Shown here in pieces: positions 18,788-27,338 of a stretch of DNA of 64,000 bases. The DNA comes from Marinosulfonomonas sp. (GTDB lineage Bacteria; Pseudomonadota; Alphaproteobacteria; Rhodobacterales; Rhodobacteraceae), in NCBI GenBank assembly GCA_026984915.1, contig JALSRG010000113.1, positions 1 through 64,000 on the forward strand. The letters run 5' to 3'. The position numbers and the translations under genes were made by a program. Below the pieces are notes generated by a model, which had not been told where the DNA came from, did no database searches, and worked only from the letters and a program-made list of their open reading frames with translations. The stretch's first letter is position 1, and every line of letters starts with the position of its first letter.

Positions 18788-19498
18788 ATGATCAGGAAAA
18801 AACGGGAAAAGTTCAACCCTTCCCGGGTCTGGCTTGATCGTGAAATTGCAGATTTCGGCAAGCAATTGCCTCCGGGAGGGAGAGTCCTCGACGCCGGTGC
18901 GGGCGATCAGAGATACCGTTGTCACTTTCAGCACATGGATTATGAGGCCGCCGATTTCGAGAAGGTCGACAAGCCCTATGCGCAGAGCACCTATGTTTGT
19001 GATCTAGCAGATATTCCGGTGGAAAATGAACGTTTCGACGGCATCATTTTTTCGCAGGTCATGGAGCATCTGCCATATCCGGCGAAGACGCTTTCGGAAT
19101 TGCACAGGGTTCTGAAACCGGGAGGGAAGCTGTTTTATAGCGCACCCTTATTTTATGAAGAACATGAGAAACCTTATGATTTCTACAGATACACGCAATT
19201 TTCCATAAATCTTTTGTTCAAGGATGCCGGCTTCAGTATAGAGCGGCTTGACTGGCTCGAAGGTTATATGGGCACGCTGAATTACCAATTGCGGCGAATG
19301 GCCAGACATCTTCCCTTCCGGCCTTCTCAGATAGGAGGAGGGCCAATGGCATGGGCTACGGTTACGGCTTTCATTCCGCTCAAGATCAGTGCCATCATAG
19401 CTGCATACGGAGCAGGGCGCTGTGATATTCGCACGCGCTATAAGGGTAGCGGTTTTCCAATAAACTACGTGGCGATCGTGAAGAAGCCGCAAGATTGA
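18788..19498 (+). CDS. SAM-dependent methyltransferase (class I)
   Basis: 236 residues with SAM-binding motif I VLDAGAGDQRYR, an acidic post-I region (YEAADFEKVD), motif II-like FDGIIFSQVMEHLP and motif III LKPGGKLFYSAP. This is the Methyltransf_11 layout. The C-terminal part (SIERLDWLEGYMGTLNYQLRRMAR) is typical of methyltransferases in polysaccharide clusters. GAGAGG precedes the ATG. It stands alone on the plus strand, convergent with a minus-strand glycan gene set. Substrate unknown; glycan or lipid-linked sugar methylation is inferred from neighbours. Confidence 0.8.
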   Translation: MIRKKREKFNPSRVWLDREIADFGKQLPPGGRVLDAGAGDQRYRCHFQHMDYEAADFEKVDKPYAQSTYVCDLADIPVENERFDGIIFSQVMEHLPYPAKTLSELHRVLKPGGKLFYSAPLFYEEHEKPYDFYRYTQFSINLLFKDAGFSIERLDWLEGYMGTLNYQLRRMARHLPFRPSQIGGGPMAWATVTAFIPLKISAIIAAYGAGRCDIRTRYKGSGFPINYVAIVKKPQD

Positions 19499-19574
19499 CC
19501 GGCTTGAGCGGCCTGAAACCGTGTCGATGGTATTCCTGCCATCGCTGCTAGGCCCAAGGCTGGCATCATTGGCG

Positions 19575-20228
19575 TCAGCTTTTGGTCCGGCGAAGGCGTT
19601 TATTCAAACTTTTTTTCATTGTCAGCCTTTTTGCGAAAACTTCGCCGGCAATCACTTCCTTCCAACTGACTTCCTGTCTCCCCTCGCGCATCTTGCGCAG
19701 AATGACCAAGGTTCCCGTGTGGGTAATTTTTTCGTAATTCGGATTTTGCTTCAGGAAACGCTCGGTTGCCCAGATGACTCCGGGAAAATCGGGCTTGTAA
19801 TCGTGCAGGCATACAAGGCCGCCGGGAGAGAGCATCCGTGTCCAGCGAAGATCCTTCATCACATAGTTGGCACCGTGGTGGCCATCTATGAAGATAAAAT
19901 CGAATTTTTCCCTGTCCCGCAGGGCCTTTCTGCACAGATCCCAGCTACGCCCCTCACGGATATCGATATCAGCTGGGTCAATTCCGGCATCTCGTAGGTT
20001 TTTCTCAACTGCGGCGCGTTGGTTGGGGAAATATTCAAATGTGTCCACCACCACGAAGGGCGGGCGTGGCTCATCGTAGCCCGTCATCAGTTCGCGCAAC
20101 GTACCGCCTGCGGCTGTGCCTATTTCGAGATGTTTGCCCCGCAGAGGAACTGAAAATATGCTTTCCTTCAGGGCTTTCAACTCTTCTTCGGACACTTCGG
20201 GGGCGAGGGTAAGGGCGGATGGGCGCAT
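19575..20228 (-). CDS. Class I SAM-dependent methyltransferase (Methyltransf_24 type)
   Basis: About 217 residues. Motif I is KHLEIGTAAGGTLRELM, then FVVVDTFEYF (acidic loop), FDFIFIDGHHGANYVMKDLRW and LSPGGLVCLHDY; this FIDG-H pattern is typical of O-methyltransferases in sugar or polysaccharide loci. ATG 20228 follows GAAAGAG; a GTG five codons upstream (20243) is an alternative. The C-terminus is very basic (KKSLNKRLRRTKS). Last gene of a four-gene minus-strand set; it begins 54 bases after the pyruvyl transferase gene. Confidence 0.78.
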   Translation of the reverse strand: MRPSALTLAPEVSEEELKALKESIFSVPLRGKHLEIGTAAGGTLRELMTGYDEPRPPFVVVDTFEYFPNQRAAVEKNLRDAGIDPADIDIREGRSWDLCRKALRDREKFDFIFIDGHHGANYVMKDLRWTRMLSPGGLVCLHDYKPDFPGVIWATERFLKQNPNYEKITHTGTLVILRKMREGRQEVSWKEVIAGEVFAKRLTMKKSLNKRLRRTKS

Positions 20229-20282
20229 ATTTGTCTCTTTCACTTTTGCGGCTTGAGAAGCCTCCGAATTGGGGCGCCGGGG

Positions 20283-21362
20283 TCAGCCTTGGGCAAGGCT
20301 TTCAAGAAACCTTTCCATTACGGGCCAAGTTTTCTGTGCATTGCCCCTTACATTTTCGAAATCGAAGTCCAGATGGTGGGCCAGTTGCCCGGGTTCCAGC
20401 ATCGGAAAGCCAAGATATTCGGAAAAGCCCAGGCTTCTGTCATCAACATAGGTGAGGAATGACCACTTGTTTTGACTGAGAAAAAGCAAATGAGCATGCA
20501 GTCGGCTGCCAACGTGCAGACCGATCGAGCCATAGAAACGGATGCATTCTTCAGCTGTTCCGGGGGAAACAAGGCGGAAGCCCAGACGGCGGGCCCTCGC
20601 ATGCAGAATGGCGATATCACCCAGCCAACTGGGAGGAAGGGTTTTCCGCACGGCCGGGCCGATCCCCTTGCGCAGTTTTCGGAAATCCTGATGCAGTACG
20701 AGGAATTTTTCGGCTGTTGGAAACTGGCGAGCCACATCCTCAAGGGTGCGGATCTCGCGCTCAAGAAAGTCATCCCTTTCGGTAACCGTAACAGCAACAC
20801 GCTCGGCGTTTTTCGCAAAATGTCTGCCTTCAAGGAGGGGGCGGTCATAACTCACAGGGCAACCGGTCATCAGGAATTTGTCCTTTAGATCGGGAAAGGC
20901 AGCCTCAAGCAACGCAACGGTGCGGGGGCAACGCCATGATGAGTATTCTATGTGTTCATGGATTTCCTGGATGATTTCACGTGTCGGTATGTTGAAGCCC
21001 CTATTTTTCTTCTTAAGGCCATCCAAACCGATGCCAAAGGGAATGAACCGCAGCTTGAGGCGGCGGATTTCATCGGCAGTCAGCCCGGGCCAGGGCGCAA
21101 AATCATCGGAAAGCTGGTTGGCCCCGCCCAGAACGACCCCCCGCGCTGCACGGAGCTTTTCCACAACCGCCGGTGAAGGAGGGAGGCGGGGGCTGAAAAC
21201 ATGATCGGCAGGGAATTTTCCGATATGCCTTTCAATGGCGTGAAATATGAAGCCGTCACCAAGATTGACCCGTTTGCGCCGCATCTCTCTGGGCACCAGA
21301 TACGGGGTGAGGATCGCCAGATCATTGGCTGCGGTGACGAAGGCTTGCCTCGCGGTTGTCAT
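20283..21362 (-). CDS. Polysaccharide pyruvyl transferase family protein
   Basis: 359 residues of the PF04230 type, which adds ketal pyruvate to sugars of exported polysaccharides. An early KRVNLGDGFIFHAI resembles the N-GD motif, GVVLGGANQLSDDF is a glycine-rich loop, and GLHVGSRLHAHLLFLSQ is the conserved C-terminal signature with its Arg-His pair. I choose ATG 21362, which overlaps the stop of the upstream methyltransferase (ATGA); in-frame ATGs at 21374 and 21407 are possible. Part of the overlapping minus-strand glycan operon. Confidence 0.8.
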   Translation of the reverse strand: MTTARQAFVTAANDLAILTPYLVPREMRRKRVNLGDGFIFHAIERHIGKFPADHVFSPRLPPSPAVVEKLRAARGVVLGGANQLSDDFAPWPGLTADEIRRLKLRFIPFGIGLDGLKKKNRGFNIPTREIIQEIHEHIEYSSWRCPRTVALLEAAFPDLKDKFLMTGCPVSYDRPLLEGRHFAKNAERVAVTVTERDDFLEREIRTLEDVARQFPTAEKFLVLHQDFRKLRKGIGPAVRKTLPPSWLGDIAILHARARRLGFRLVSPGTAEECIRFYGSIGLHVGSRLHAHLLFLSQNKWSFLTYVDDRSLGFSEYLGFPMLEPGQLAHHLDFDFENVRGNAQKTWPVMERFLESLAQG

Positions 21363-21928
21363 TGACAAGCCCATATCACTGTTCTCTGGTTGGAGGTGGG
21401 ACGGCACTCTCGAATTACAAAGCTGGCTTCTTCAAGGCATGCCGTGAAATCACTTTCGCTCATCAACGTTTTCCAGCCCAGCTTCCGCTTTGATCTCCGC
21501 GGGTTTTTGCGAAAGTCGCTTACCGAGTGGCTGACAATGAGATACCGGCAATCCTGCCGCAGAGATCGCAATGCGCCGGGAACATCGGCCACATATTCAA
21601 GCACACCAAGCAGAACGGCCACATCGAACCGCGCGCCTAGCGGCTGACGGGATATGTCAAATTTGGCAACCTCAGGTGATTGGGGCAGAAGGTCGAAACC
21701 ATGGTAGGAAACTGCCGGGACCAGGGTCCTTATTTCTTCCCGCAATTTCTGATCCCCGCAGCCAATATCGGCGATTTTCAATTCTGCCTTTCCGGCATCC
21801 GGCAGGGCGGCAATCATTTCGGCCGCAATTCGGGCACGGTCCTTCCACATCTCGTGATCCTGCTCGTGAAGGTTGAACCGGTTGGAAACCGGCTTGCCCC
21901 GCTGGATGATCCTGTGCAGCCAGCTCAA
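21359..21928 (-). CDS. SAM-dependent methyltransferase
   Basis: About 189 residues. Motif I is LKIADIGCGDQKLREEI, then YHGFDLLPQ, FDVAVLLGVLEYVADVPGAL and CRYLIVSHSV. The best start is TTG 21928: it overlaps the upstream stop (TTGA) and has AAGGA 8 bases before it. A longer in-frame reading to 22048 lies inside the upstream gene and is basic and unstructured, so it is unlikely. Probably modifies a glycan or its lipid carrier, inferred from the flanking glycosyltransferase and pyruvyl transferase. Confidence 0.75.
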   Translation of the reverse strand: MSWLHRIIQRGKPVSNRFNLHEQDHEMWKDRARIAAEMIAALPDAGKAELKIADIGCGDQKLREEIRTLVPAVSYHGFDLLPQSPEVAKFDISRQPLGARFDVAVLLGVLEYVADVPGALRSLRQDCRYLIVSHSVSDFRKNPRRSKRKLGWKTLMSESDFTACLEEASFVIRECRPTSNQRTVIWACQ

Positions 21929-22827
21929 TTGTGTGTTCCTTGTTCGCTTTCGAGTTTTCTTTTTGTCTTCATGCGCCTGTTGTCGGCCTTGACGGTGCGC
22001 TTGACCCGCTTGCGCCTTGCTTCGAGCGCCAGAGCCTCCAGAAGCCATGCTCCCCGCCCCTTTTGTGGCGCGATAAACCCGGGCTTGACGCGGCTTTCCC
22101 AGAAGAAAGGCATATAGAGCCTGTACTCTCCCTTGAAGTGGTAGAGGGTAATCGACCTCAGATCTTGGCTAAGGGTAGGGCGCTTGGTGGTGGGGGTGAA
22201 ATTGTAGCGGCTTGAATCCAGCAGCAGGATACGGACCCCTTCGGCATCAACCACCCGGCCGATATTTTCTGCCACATCGATCCCCTGCAGGATTTCGGCA
22301 AGAGCATACTGATCGCCATACCATTCCCGCCAAGGGGTGAGGGCTTCCTCCTCCATGATTGAAAGGAGCCTTGAGAAAAATGCCCGAGATGCTTCAGGGC
22401 GCTTGGAATTGGCCAGTATCAGCCCGCCGTTGACCGGCATCTGGCTGTTTGATCTCACCGTCAGGGCGATATCAAAATCCTGCTCGAAAAGATCAGATAG
22501 TGGCGAGATCAGCAGCATGTCGGTATCGGCAAACACGACCGGGCGATCAAAAGGCCTCTGCTGCAAGAAATCTGCCTGGCGGCGTGTGCGCTCCAGCATG
22601 AAATTCTGTTGATCTACGGGGCGGCGATCTATCACGGTATCGCCATGGGCAGATGGCAAGGGCGTTTCGGGGTCGGTGAGAATTACAAATTCCGGCTGTT
22701 TTTCAACGGCCTTAACCGATGCGCGCAACATTTCGAACTGCGCATCCCCCGGCAAGGCTTCCCACACGGGCCATGCCGGCGTATCGCGAACAGGAACGCA
22801 GAAAAATGTTGCGAAACACGTTTTCAA
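21925..22827 (-). CDS. Putative glycosyltransferase with DxD motif (nucleotide-diphospho-sugar transferase-like)
   Basis: 300 residues. The core VVFADTDMLLISPLSDLF contains a DxD metal and nucleotide-sugar motif, followed by VRSNSQMPVNGGLILANS, as in GT-A enzymes of the PF03407 type. The C-terminal 30 residues are very basic, suggesting membrane or nucleic-acid contact. The start is TTG at 22827, preceded by GAGG. First gene of a minus-strand set of four with stop/start overlaps; a sigma70-type promoter lies 70-100 bases upstream. The sugar transferred is unknown. Confidence 0.7.
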   Translation of the reverse strand: MKTCFATFFCVPVRDTPAWPVWEALPGDAQFEMLRASVKAVEKQPEFVILTDPETPLPSAHGDTVIDRRPVDQQNFMLERTRRQADFLQQRPFDRPVVFADTDMLLISPLSDLFEQDFDIALTVRSNSQMPVNGGLILANSKRPEASRAFFSRLLSIMEEEALTPWREWYGDQYALAEILQGIDVAENIGRVVDAEGVRILLLDSSRYNFTPTTKRPTLSQDLRSITLYHFKGEYRLYMPFFWESRVKPGFIAPQKGRGAWLLEALALEARRKRVKRTVKADNRRMKTKRKLESEQGTHN

Positions 22828-22898
22828 CTGTGGCCTCTTTCTTGTCTGTGGTGCAGATTTTCAGATCGCCTGGCGTTCTGTTTTATAAAGTGGCTATG

Positions 22899-22926
22899 TG
22901 TATAATGAAGATTTTGCATAGTGCAA
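22899..22926 (-). promoter_or_regulatory. Candidate sigma70 promoter of the glycan gene set
   Basis: Minus strand: -35 TTGCAC (22921-22926), 16-base spacer, -10 TATACA (22899-22904). The expected transcription start is about 65 bases before the TTG start of the glycosyltransferase gene. Confidence 0.5.
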
Positions 22927-23252
22927 GTTGCAGATATGGGGCTGTCAACGGCAGAGAAAAGGCTGGGTTCTGCCGTAAATTTCTCCGCCTGTTTTCCTCT
23001 GTGCTGAATTCTGCCATAAGCTTTCGAAAAATTCTTTGGGCAGAAGATCATAAATAATGATCAGCTTCAAAGGCAGTGACCTGCCCCCCGAAAGACGTAA
23101 TCCTGTACGCGGTGTTTTTCTATGGCCTTGAACTCGGCGGAATGGTTCTTTCGCTTTGTCATATCGGATCGTCTATCTCATCAGATGATCCACCTTAACA
23201 ACTGGTCCGAAATCCCGCGACCACCTCTCACCTCTCCTCTTTAGAACCTGAA
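22927..23252. other. Non-coding junction between glycan island and ABC operon
   Basis: Beyond the promoter, this stretch holds the IS6 remnant at 23057-23126 and otherwise no coding frame I can support. No intrinsic terminator for the ABC operon is visible. Confidence 0.6.
23057..23126 (+). pseudogene. IS6-family transposase N-terminal remnant
   Basis: The plus strand from ATG 23057 reads MISFKGSDLPPE, and after a frame change from 23094 reads DVILYAVFFYG. Together these match the start of IS6-family transposases (MISFKG...DVIL-AV-FY-RY). The match stops near 23126. Only the first 20-25 residues survive, with a frameshift, so it is dead. It marks the right edge of the glycan island. Confidence 0.65.
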
Positions 23253-24326
23253 TCAGTTTAGCAATATAGACAAGTATTCCGGCTTGAGGACGACCCACAT
23301 TTTTTCTGTGCCGATTTCGTCGGCACGGATACTATCCAGCGTGATAGTCAAAGATTGGCCCTTACTTGATCTAGCCTCAAAGGTGGTCGAACTACCTTTG
23401 AAAATTCGCTGGTCGATATTCAACTCAAATGCCAGAGAAGACTCGGGTTTGTTGCTATAACAAGTAATATTCTCGGGGCGGATTACAGCGCCAACTTTCT
23501 GGCCTGGTGTTGGAGAACCTTTCCGACAATCGCCCCGCAGTTCAGTGCCAAACCAATCTAGAACCACTTGCTTTCCGTCGATGCCTTTTACGCCGCATTC
23601 AAGCATATTTGTCTCGCCGATAAATTCAGCAACAAATCGGCTTTCCGGATGACTATACAAATCCTTGGGTGATCCGGCTTGCTCAATCCGGCCTTTGTTC
23701 ATAACCAGCACTCTATCTGACATTGTCAGAGCTTCTTCTTGGTCATGGGTCACAAAAATAAAGGTCTTTCCGGTGCGTTTCTGAATTGATTTCAGTTCAA
23801 TCTGAACCTGTTTGCGCAGCTTGGCGTCAAGCGCCCCAAGCGGTTCGTCCAGTAGCAGTACACTTGGATCTGGGGCCAAAGCACGTGCCAGGGCCACACG
23901 TTGCCGTTGACCACCTGAAAGTTCTTCCGGCTTGCGGTCTTTGAAGCCAGTCAACTGCATGAACTCCAAAAGTTCATCCACACGCGCTTCAGTTTCGGCC
24001 TTGGTCTTTCCCTTCAGTTCTAACCCAAAGGCAATATTGCGGCCACAGGTCATATGGGGGAAAAGTGCATAGTCTTGGAAAACCATATTCACGTTTCTGC
24101 GGTTGGGTGGAATATTCGTGACATCATCATCCCCCAAAAACACCTGTCCAGTTGTTGGGGTTTCGAAACCGCCCAATATCCTGAGTGTCGTCGATTTTCC
24201 GCATCCGGATGGGCCAAGAAGTGTCACAAAATCGCCGGGCTGAATCGTCAGGTTTATCTTCTCAACCGCAACGAAAGAGCCGTACTTCTTTGATATGTCA
24301 ACAAGGCTGACGGTGGCATTTTTCAT
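23253..24326 (-). CDS. Spermidine/putrescine-type ABC transporter ATP-binding protein (PotA-like)
   Basis: 357 residues. Walker A LLGPSGCGKSTTLRIL, Q-loop VFQDYALFPHMT, signature LSGGQRQRVALARAL, Walker B SVLLLDEPLGALD, switch His VTHDQEEAL, plus a C-terminal TOBE domain (GAVIRPENI). AAAGGA precedes the ATG. It energises the permeases encoded just upstream. Last gene of the operon; the family transports polyamines or related cationic compounds. The opine dehydrogenase at the head of this operon suggests an opine or amino-acid-derived substrate instead. Confidence 0.93.
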   Translation of the reverse strand: MKNATVSLVDISKKYGSFVAVEKINLTIQPGDFVTLLGPSGCGKSTTLRILGGFETPTTGQVFLGDDDVTNIPPNRRNVNMVFQDYALFPHMTCGRNIAFGLELKGKTKAETEARVDELLEFMQLTGFKDRKPEELSGGQRQRVALARALAPDPSVLLLDEPLGALDAKLRKQVQIELKSIQKRTGKTFIFVTHDQEEALTMSDRVLVMNKGRIEQAGSPKDLYSHPESRFVAEFIGETNMLECGVKGIDGKQVVLDWFGTELRGDCRKGSPTPGQKVGAVIRPENITCYSNKPESSLAFELNIDQRIFKGSSTTFEARSSKGQSLTITLDSIRADEIGTEKMWVVLKPEYLSILLN

Positions 24327-24340
24327 TTTGGGTTATTCCT

Positions 24341-25114
24341 TTATTTCCGCCGCATGAGGCGTTCGGCTGCCAAGCCCATCACCGCGGTAATCACGAGGAC
24401 AACAGATGATATTGCATTAATCTCTGGCGACATACCGGTTCTGAGTTGTGAGAAGATGTAGACTGGTAACGTTGGTTCATACCCACCCAAAAAGAAAGAT
24501 CGAACGAAGTCATCGAAACTCGTGAGCATACAAAAGATTCCTGCACCGACCAAGGCTGGCGTCAGGTAAGGTAATGTAATTCTAAAAAACGAGATTACAT
24601 TGTCCGCGCCCAGATCTTGCGCTGCTTCAACATGGCTCATGGGTTGCGAGTTTAGCCGAGCCATGCCAACCAGTGTCACAAATGGTACATTGTGAACTGT
24701 GTGGCCCAGTATCACGGCCGTCATTCCCGGCTCAATTCCTAGTGTTTGCGAATAGATCCGCAGAGCAATGGCTGAAATGATGCCGGGCAGAACCGCGGGT
24801 AAAGTGATCAGCGCAAAGACGATTATCTTGCCCTTGAATTTGGCCTGGCTCAGTAACATGGCCGCCCAGGTCCCAATTATTATTGCTAACACTGTCGACG
24901 AAATTGCAATGGTGAACGAGTAGGCAAAAACCGACATTAGTTCGAGGTCCTGGATAACAACCTTGTACCAATGCAGTGTCAAAGATTTTATCGGGAAGCC
25001 GATGAACTTGGAGTCTTTGAAGCCCATTAAGACCATCAGTGACAAAGGAATGAATAGATACAGCACGAAGGCCCAGTAGACCATTTGCATGATAAGGCGG
25101 GTATGGCGGGTCAC
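24341..25114 (-). CDS. ABC transporter permease (PotC-like)
   Basis: 257 residues with six hydrophobic segments and the ATPase-contact EAA loop (HVEAAQDLGADNVISFFRITLPYLTPAL). I start it at GTG 25114, which shares one base with the stop of the preceding permease gene and has AAGGA about 8 bases upstream. A longer in-frame reading to 25219 lies inside that gene. Pairs with the PotB-like subunit to form the membrane channel. Confidence 0.9.
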   Translation of the reverse strand: MTRHTRLIMQMVYWAFVLYLFIPLSLMVLMGFKDSKFIGFPIKSLTLHWYKVVIQDLELMSVFAYSFTIAISSTVLAIIIGTWAAMLLSQAKFKGKIIVFALITLPAVLPGIISAIALRIYSQTLGIEPGMTAVILGHTVHNVPFVTLVGMARLNSQPMSHVEAAQDLGADNVISFFRITLPYLTPALVGAGIFCMLTSFDDFVRSFFLGGYEPTLPVYIFSQLRTGMSPEINAISSVVLVITAVMGLAAERLMRRK

Positions 25115-26070
25115 TAGAGATATCCTTTCCCGCGGCGCCCCATAATTTTGAGGAATACTGCTGCAAGTGTCAGTGTTGTGATCAACATGATGCTCGAGAA
25201 GGCCGCCCCGGTAGGCCACCGATCAGCGGCAACGTTGAAGGTGTTGGCTATAGATTCTGCGAACATGGTGCTGCTCGGCCCCCCCAAGATAACAGGCGTT
25301 GCATAGAAACCAGTCGCGATCAGAAAGACCAGAACACAACCTGAGGCTATCCCGTCTTTGGACAGGGGAAGTGTTATCCGCCAAAAGCGTCTCCAGGGGC
25401 CAGCGCCAAGGTCGGCGGCAGCCTCATTCATATTCGTCGGTATTTTTTCCAGCGCTGAATAGAGAGGCAAAAGCATATAGAGGGAAACAAGGTACACGAT
25501 GCCGATGCCTAGTGAAAAACTGGTATACATAAATGGGATTGGCCGGTCGATTATACCAAGGAATTTCAGGGCGATATTGATTGCACCATTATTCCCTAAT
25601 AGAATCATGATCGCATAGGTACGAATAATTTCGCCCACCCAGAACGGAATCAACACAAGCAACAAGAACAGCATCTGCCGGCTCTTTGGAACATGGCGGG
25701 CCAGGAAGTAGGCAACCGGATAAACAAGGACCAATGTGGCAAAGGTCAATATACCTGAAAAAATCAGGGTTCGGAAAAATGGGATATAGTATACCGGTGT
25801 GACAAAAAACTCTCGCCAAGCCGCAATTGTGTAAGTGGCTTCTCGGCCTTTACTTAGCGGATATGCGTCATAAAAACTTATATCCAGCATCTTGAAGAGC
25901 GGCCCCAGATTGGCGACTATTGCCCAGATGATCGGTACCGCTGCCAGCAAAACGAGGCGGCGTTTTTTGGTTCCTAGAAGCGAAGCAGAAACGGATTGGT
26001 AGACTTTGCTTGTAGCAAGCCAACTCCAAAAGCTTCTGGAGCCGGTTGAATATTCTTCTTGGGGAGGCAT
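25114..26070 (-). CDS. ABC transporter permease (PotB-like)
   Basis: 318 residues. A hydrophilic N-terminus of about 35 residues precedes six membrane segments (LVLLAAVPIIWAIVANLG first), and the EAA loop NMNEAAADLGAGPWRRFWRITLPLSKDGI. The 70-base gap to the substrate-binding gene upstream and the 1-base overlap downstream indicate one transcript. Confidence 0.9.
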   Translation of the reverse strand: MPPQEEYSTGSRSFWSWLATSKVYQSVSASLLGTKKRRLVLLAAVPIIWAIVANLGPLFKMLDISFYDAYPLSKGREATYTIAAWREFFVTPVYYIPFFRTLIFSGILTFATLVLVYPVAYFLARHVPKSRQMLFLLLVLIPFWVGEIIRTYAIMILLGNNGAINIALKFLGIIDRPIPFMYTSFSLGIGIVYLVSLYMLLPLYSALEKIPTNMNEAAADLGAGPWRRFWRITLPLSKDGIASGCVLVFLIATGFYATPVILGGPSSTMFAESIANTFNVAADRWPTGAAFSSIMLITTLTLAAVFLKIMGRRGKGYL

Positions 26071-26139
26071 CGAAACTTCCAGTCTGATCAGGGCCTGTAC
26101 AGGACCGGGTTTCCCCGGTCCCGTAAATTATTCAGCAGA

Positions 26140-27240
26140 TTAGGCTGCTTTGATTTCTTCGACGGCTGGGTCAACAAGATCGTATTTAAGCTTATTGTTG
26201 TCAGCACGGAAGAATTGCAGGGCATCCAACTCTTCCTGAGTGAACGAAGCTGCTGCCTTTTCAATATCTGACAGGAATTCCGCAGACCCTTCAAATGTCG
26301 AAATAAAGCCCGATGCTTTAGTCATGTTGGCACCAATTTCCGGATGTGCCAAAAGGGCGTCCAGAAGAATGTAAGCATTATCCGCATTTGGACCATTGTT
26401 CACAACGTTGTAGTTATAAACAAAACCATAGGATCCTTCTTTCGGAATCGTCATTGCAGCCGGAAAACCATCCATGATCAGTTTGGATACAGGTCCCGAC
26501 CAGGCATGGCCAACAACAATATCCTGGTTGATCAGCATCTGCTGGAACTCAGCGCCAGCGTCATAGTACTTGCGCACCCGAGGTTTCCTCTCAATCAGGA
26601 AAGCTTTGGCTGCTGCAACTGCTTCAGCAGCTTTCGCTTCATCATAGCCGATCATGTTGCCGTCATAACCCAGGTACAGCATTACAATCGACATTATGTC
26701 TTGGAGAATATAGGCGGTTTGACCGGCATATTTTTCACCAAACAGAATGTCCCAGCTGCGGGCTTCCTCAGGCGTAACGATGTCTGTATTATAGGCCATT
26801 ACCTCAGCGCCAGCCAAGATTGGTACGCCCCATTTCTTGCCGTCGACGATGGTCCAATCAGCTTCGGAATATACTTTGTTGACGCGAGACCAATTCGACA
26901 AACGGCCAATGTCCAATGGTGCGATCAGTTCGGAATCGATAAACTGGCGGAAACGGTGGCCCGCGATAGTCACGATATCTGCAGTTGGCTGGCCAGCTTC
27001 GGCAGCCAGCAGGTTGAATTCCTTGCCTTGATCATCAACCAACCGCTCGCGGATTTGAATGCCTGTATCCTTTTGAAACTCTTCCTTGAAGGAATCAGGC
27101 AGGAAGTTCGCGTAGGTCCAAACATTGACCGTCCCGGATGCCGCATAGGCTGGCGAAAAGATTGCCGGGGCTGCCAGCGCAGTTGTTGCCGCAACACCGG
27201 TTTTCAGGATCTGTCGTCTTGATATTTTTGAGTTTAGCAT
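26140..27240 (-). CDS. ABC transporter periplasmic substrate-binding protein (PotD-like)
   Basis: 366 residues. Tat-type signal peptide: ISRRQILKTG, then a hydrophobic stretch ending in AYA before mature SGTVNVWTYANF. The PotD fold is seen in VNVWTYANFLPDSF and later GVPILAGAEVMAYNTDIV. GGAGG 5 bases before the ATG at 27240 fixes the start; an upstream ATG at 27267 is less likely. The ligand is not defined; polyamine family by fold, opine-like by context. Confidence 0.88.
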   Translation of the reverse strand: MLNSKISRRQILKTGVAATTALAAPAIFSPAYAASGTVNVWTYANFLPDSFKEEFQKDTGIQIRERLVDDQGKEFNLLAAEAGQPTADIVTIAGHRFRQFIDSELIAPLDIGRLSNWSRVNKVYSEADWTIVDGKKWGVPILAGAEVMAYNTDIVTPEEARSWDILFGEKYAGQTAYILQDIMSIVMLYLGYDGNMIGYDEAKAAEAVAAAKAFLIERKPRVRKYYDAGAEFQQMLINQDIVVGHAWSGPVSKLIMDGFPAAMTIPKEGSYGFVYNYNVVNNGPNADNAYILLDALLAHPEIGANMTKASGFISTFEGSAEFLSDIEKAAASFTQEELDALQFFRADNNKLKYDLVDPAVEEIKAA

Positions 27241-27338
27241 AGTTTCCTCCATGTTGTAGTGGTTCATAAATTGCTCTTGGTTGTCGATCTGCCAGTTAAT
27301 TGTGGATTTGGTTCTTTGACCTGCCAGCTTGATCGGGA

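Noticed and set aside
26344-27222. Plus-strand frame (292 codons) opposite the PotD-like gene
   Set aside because: Shadow of the binding-protein gene; no ribosome site or known domain.
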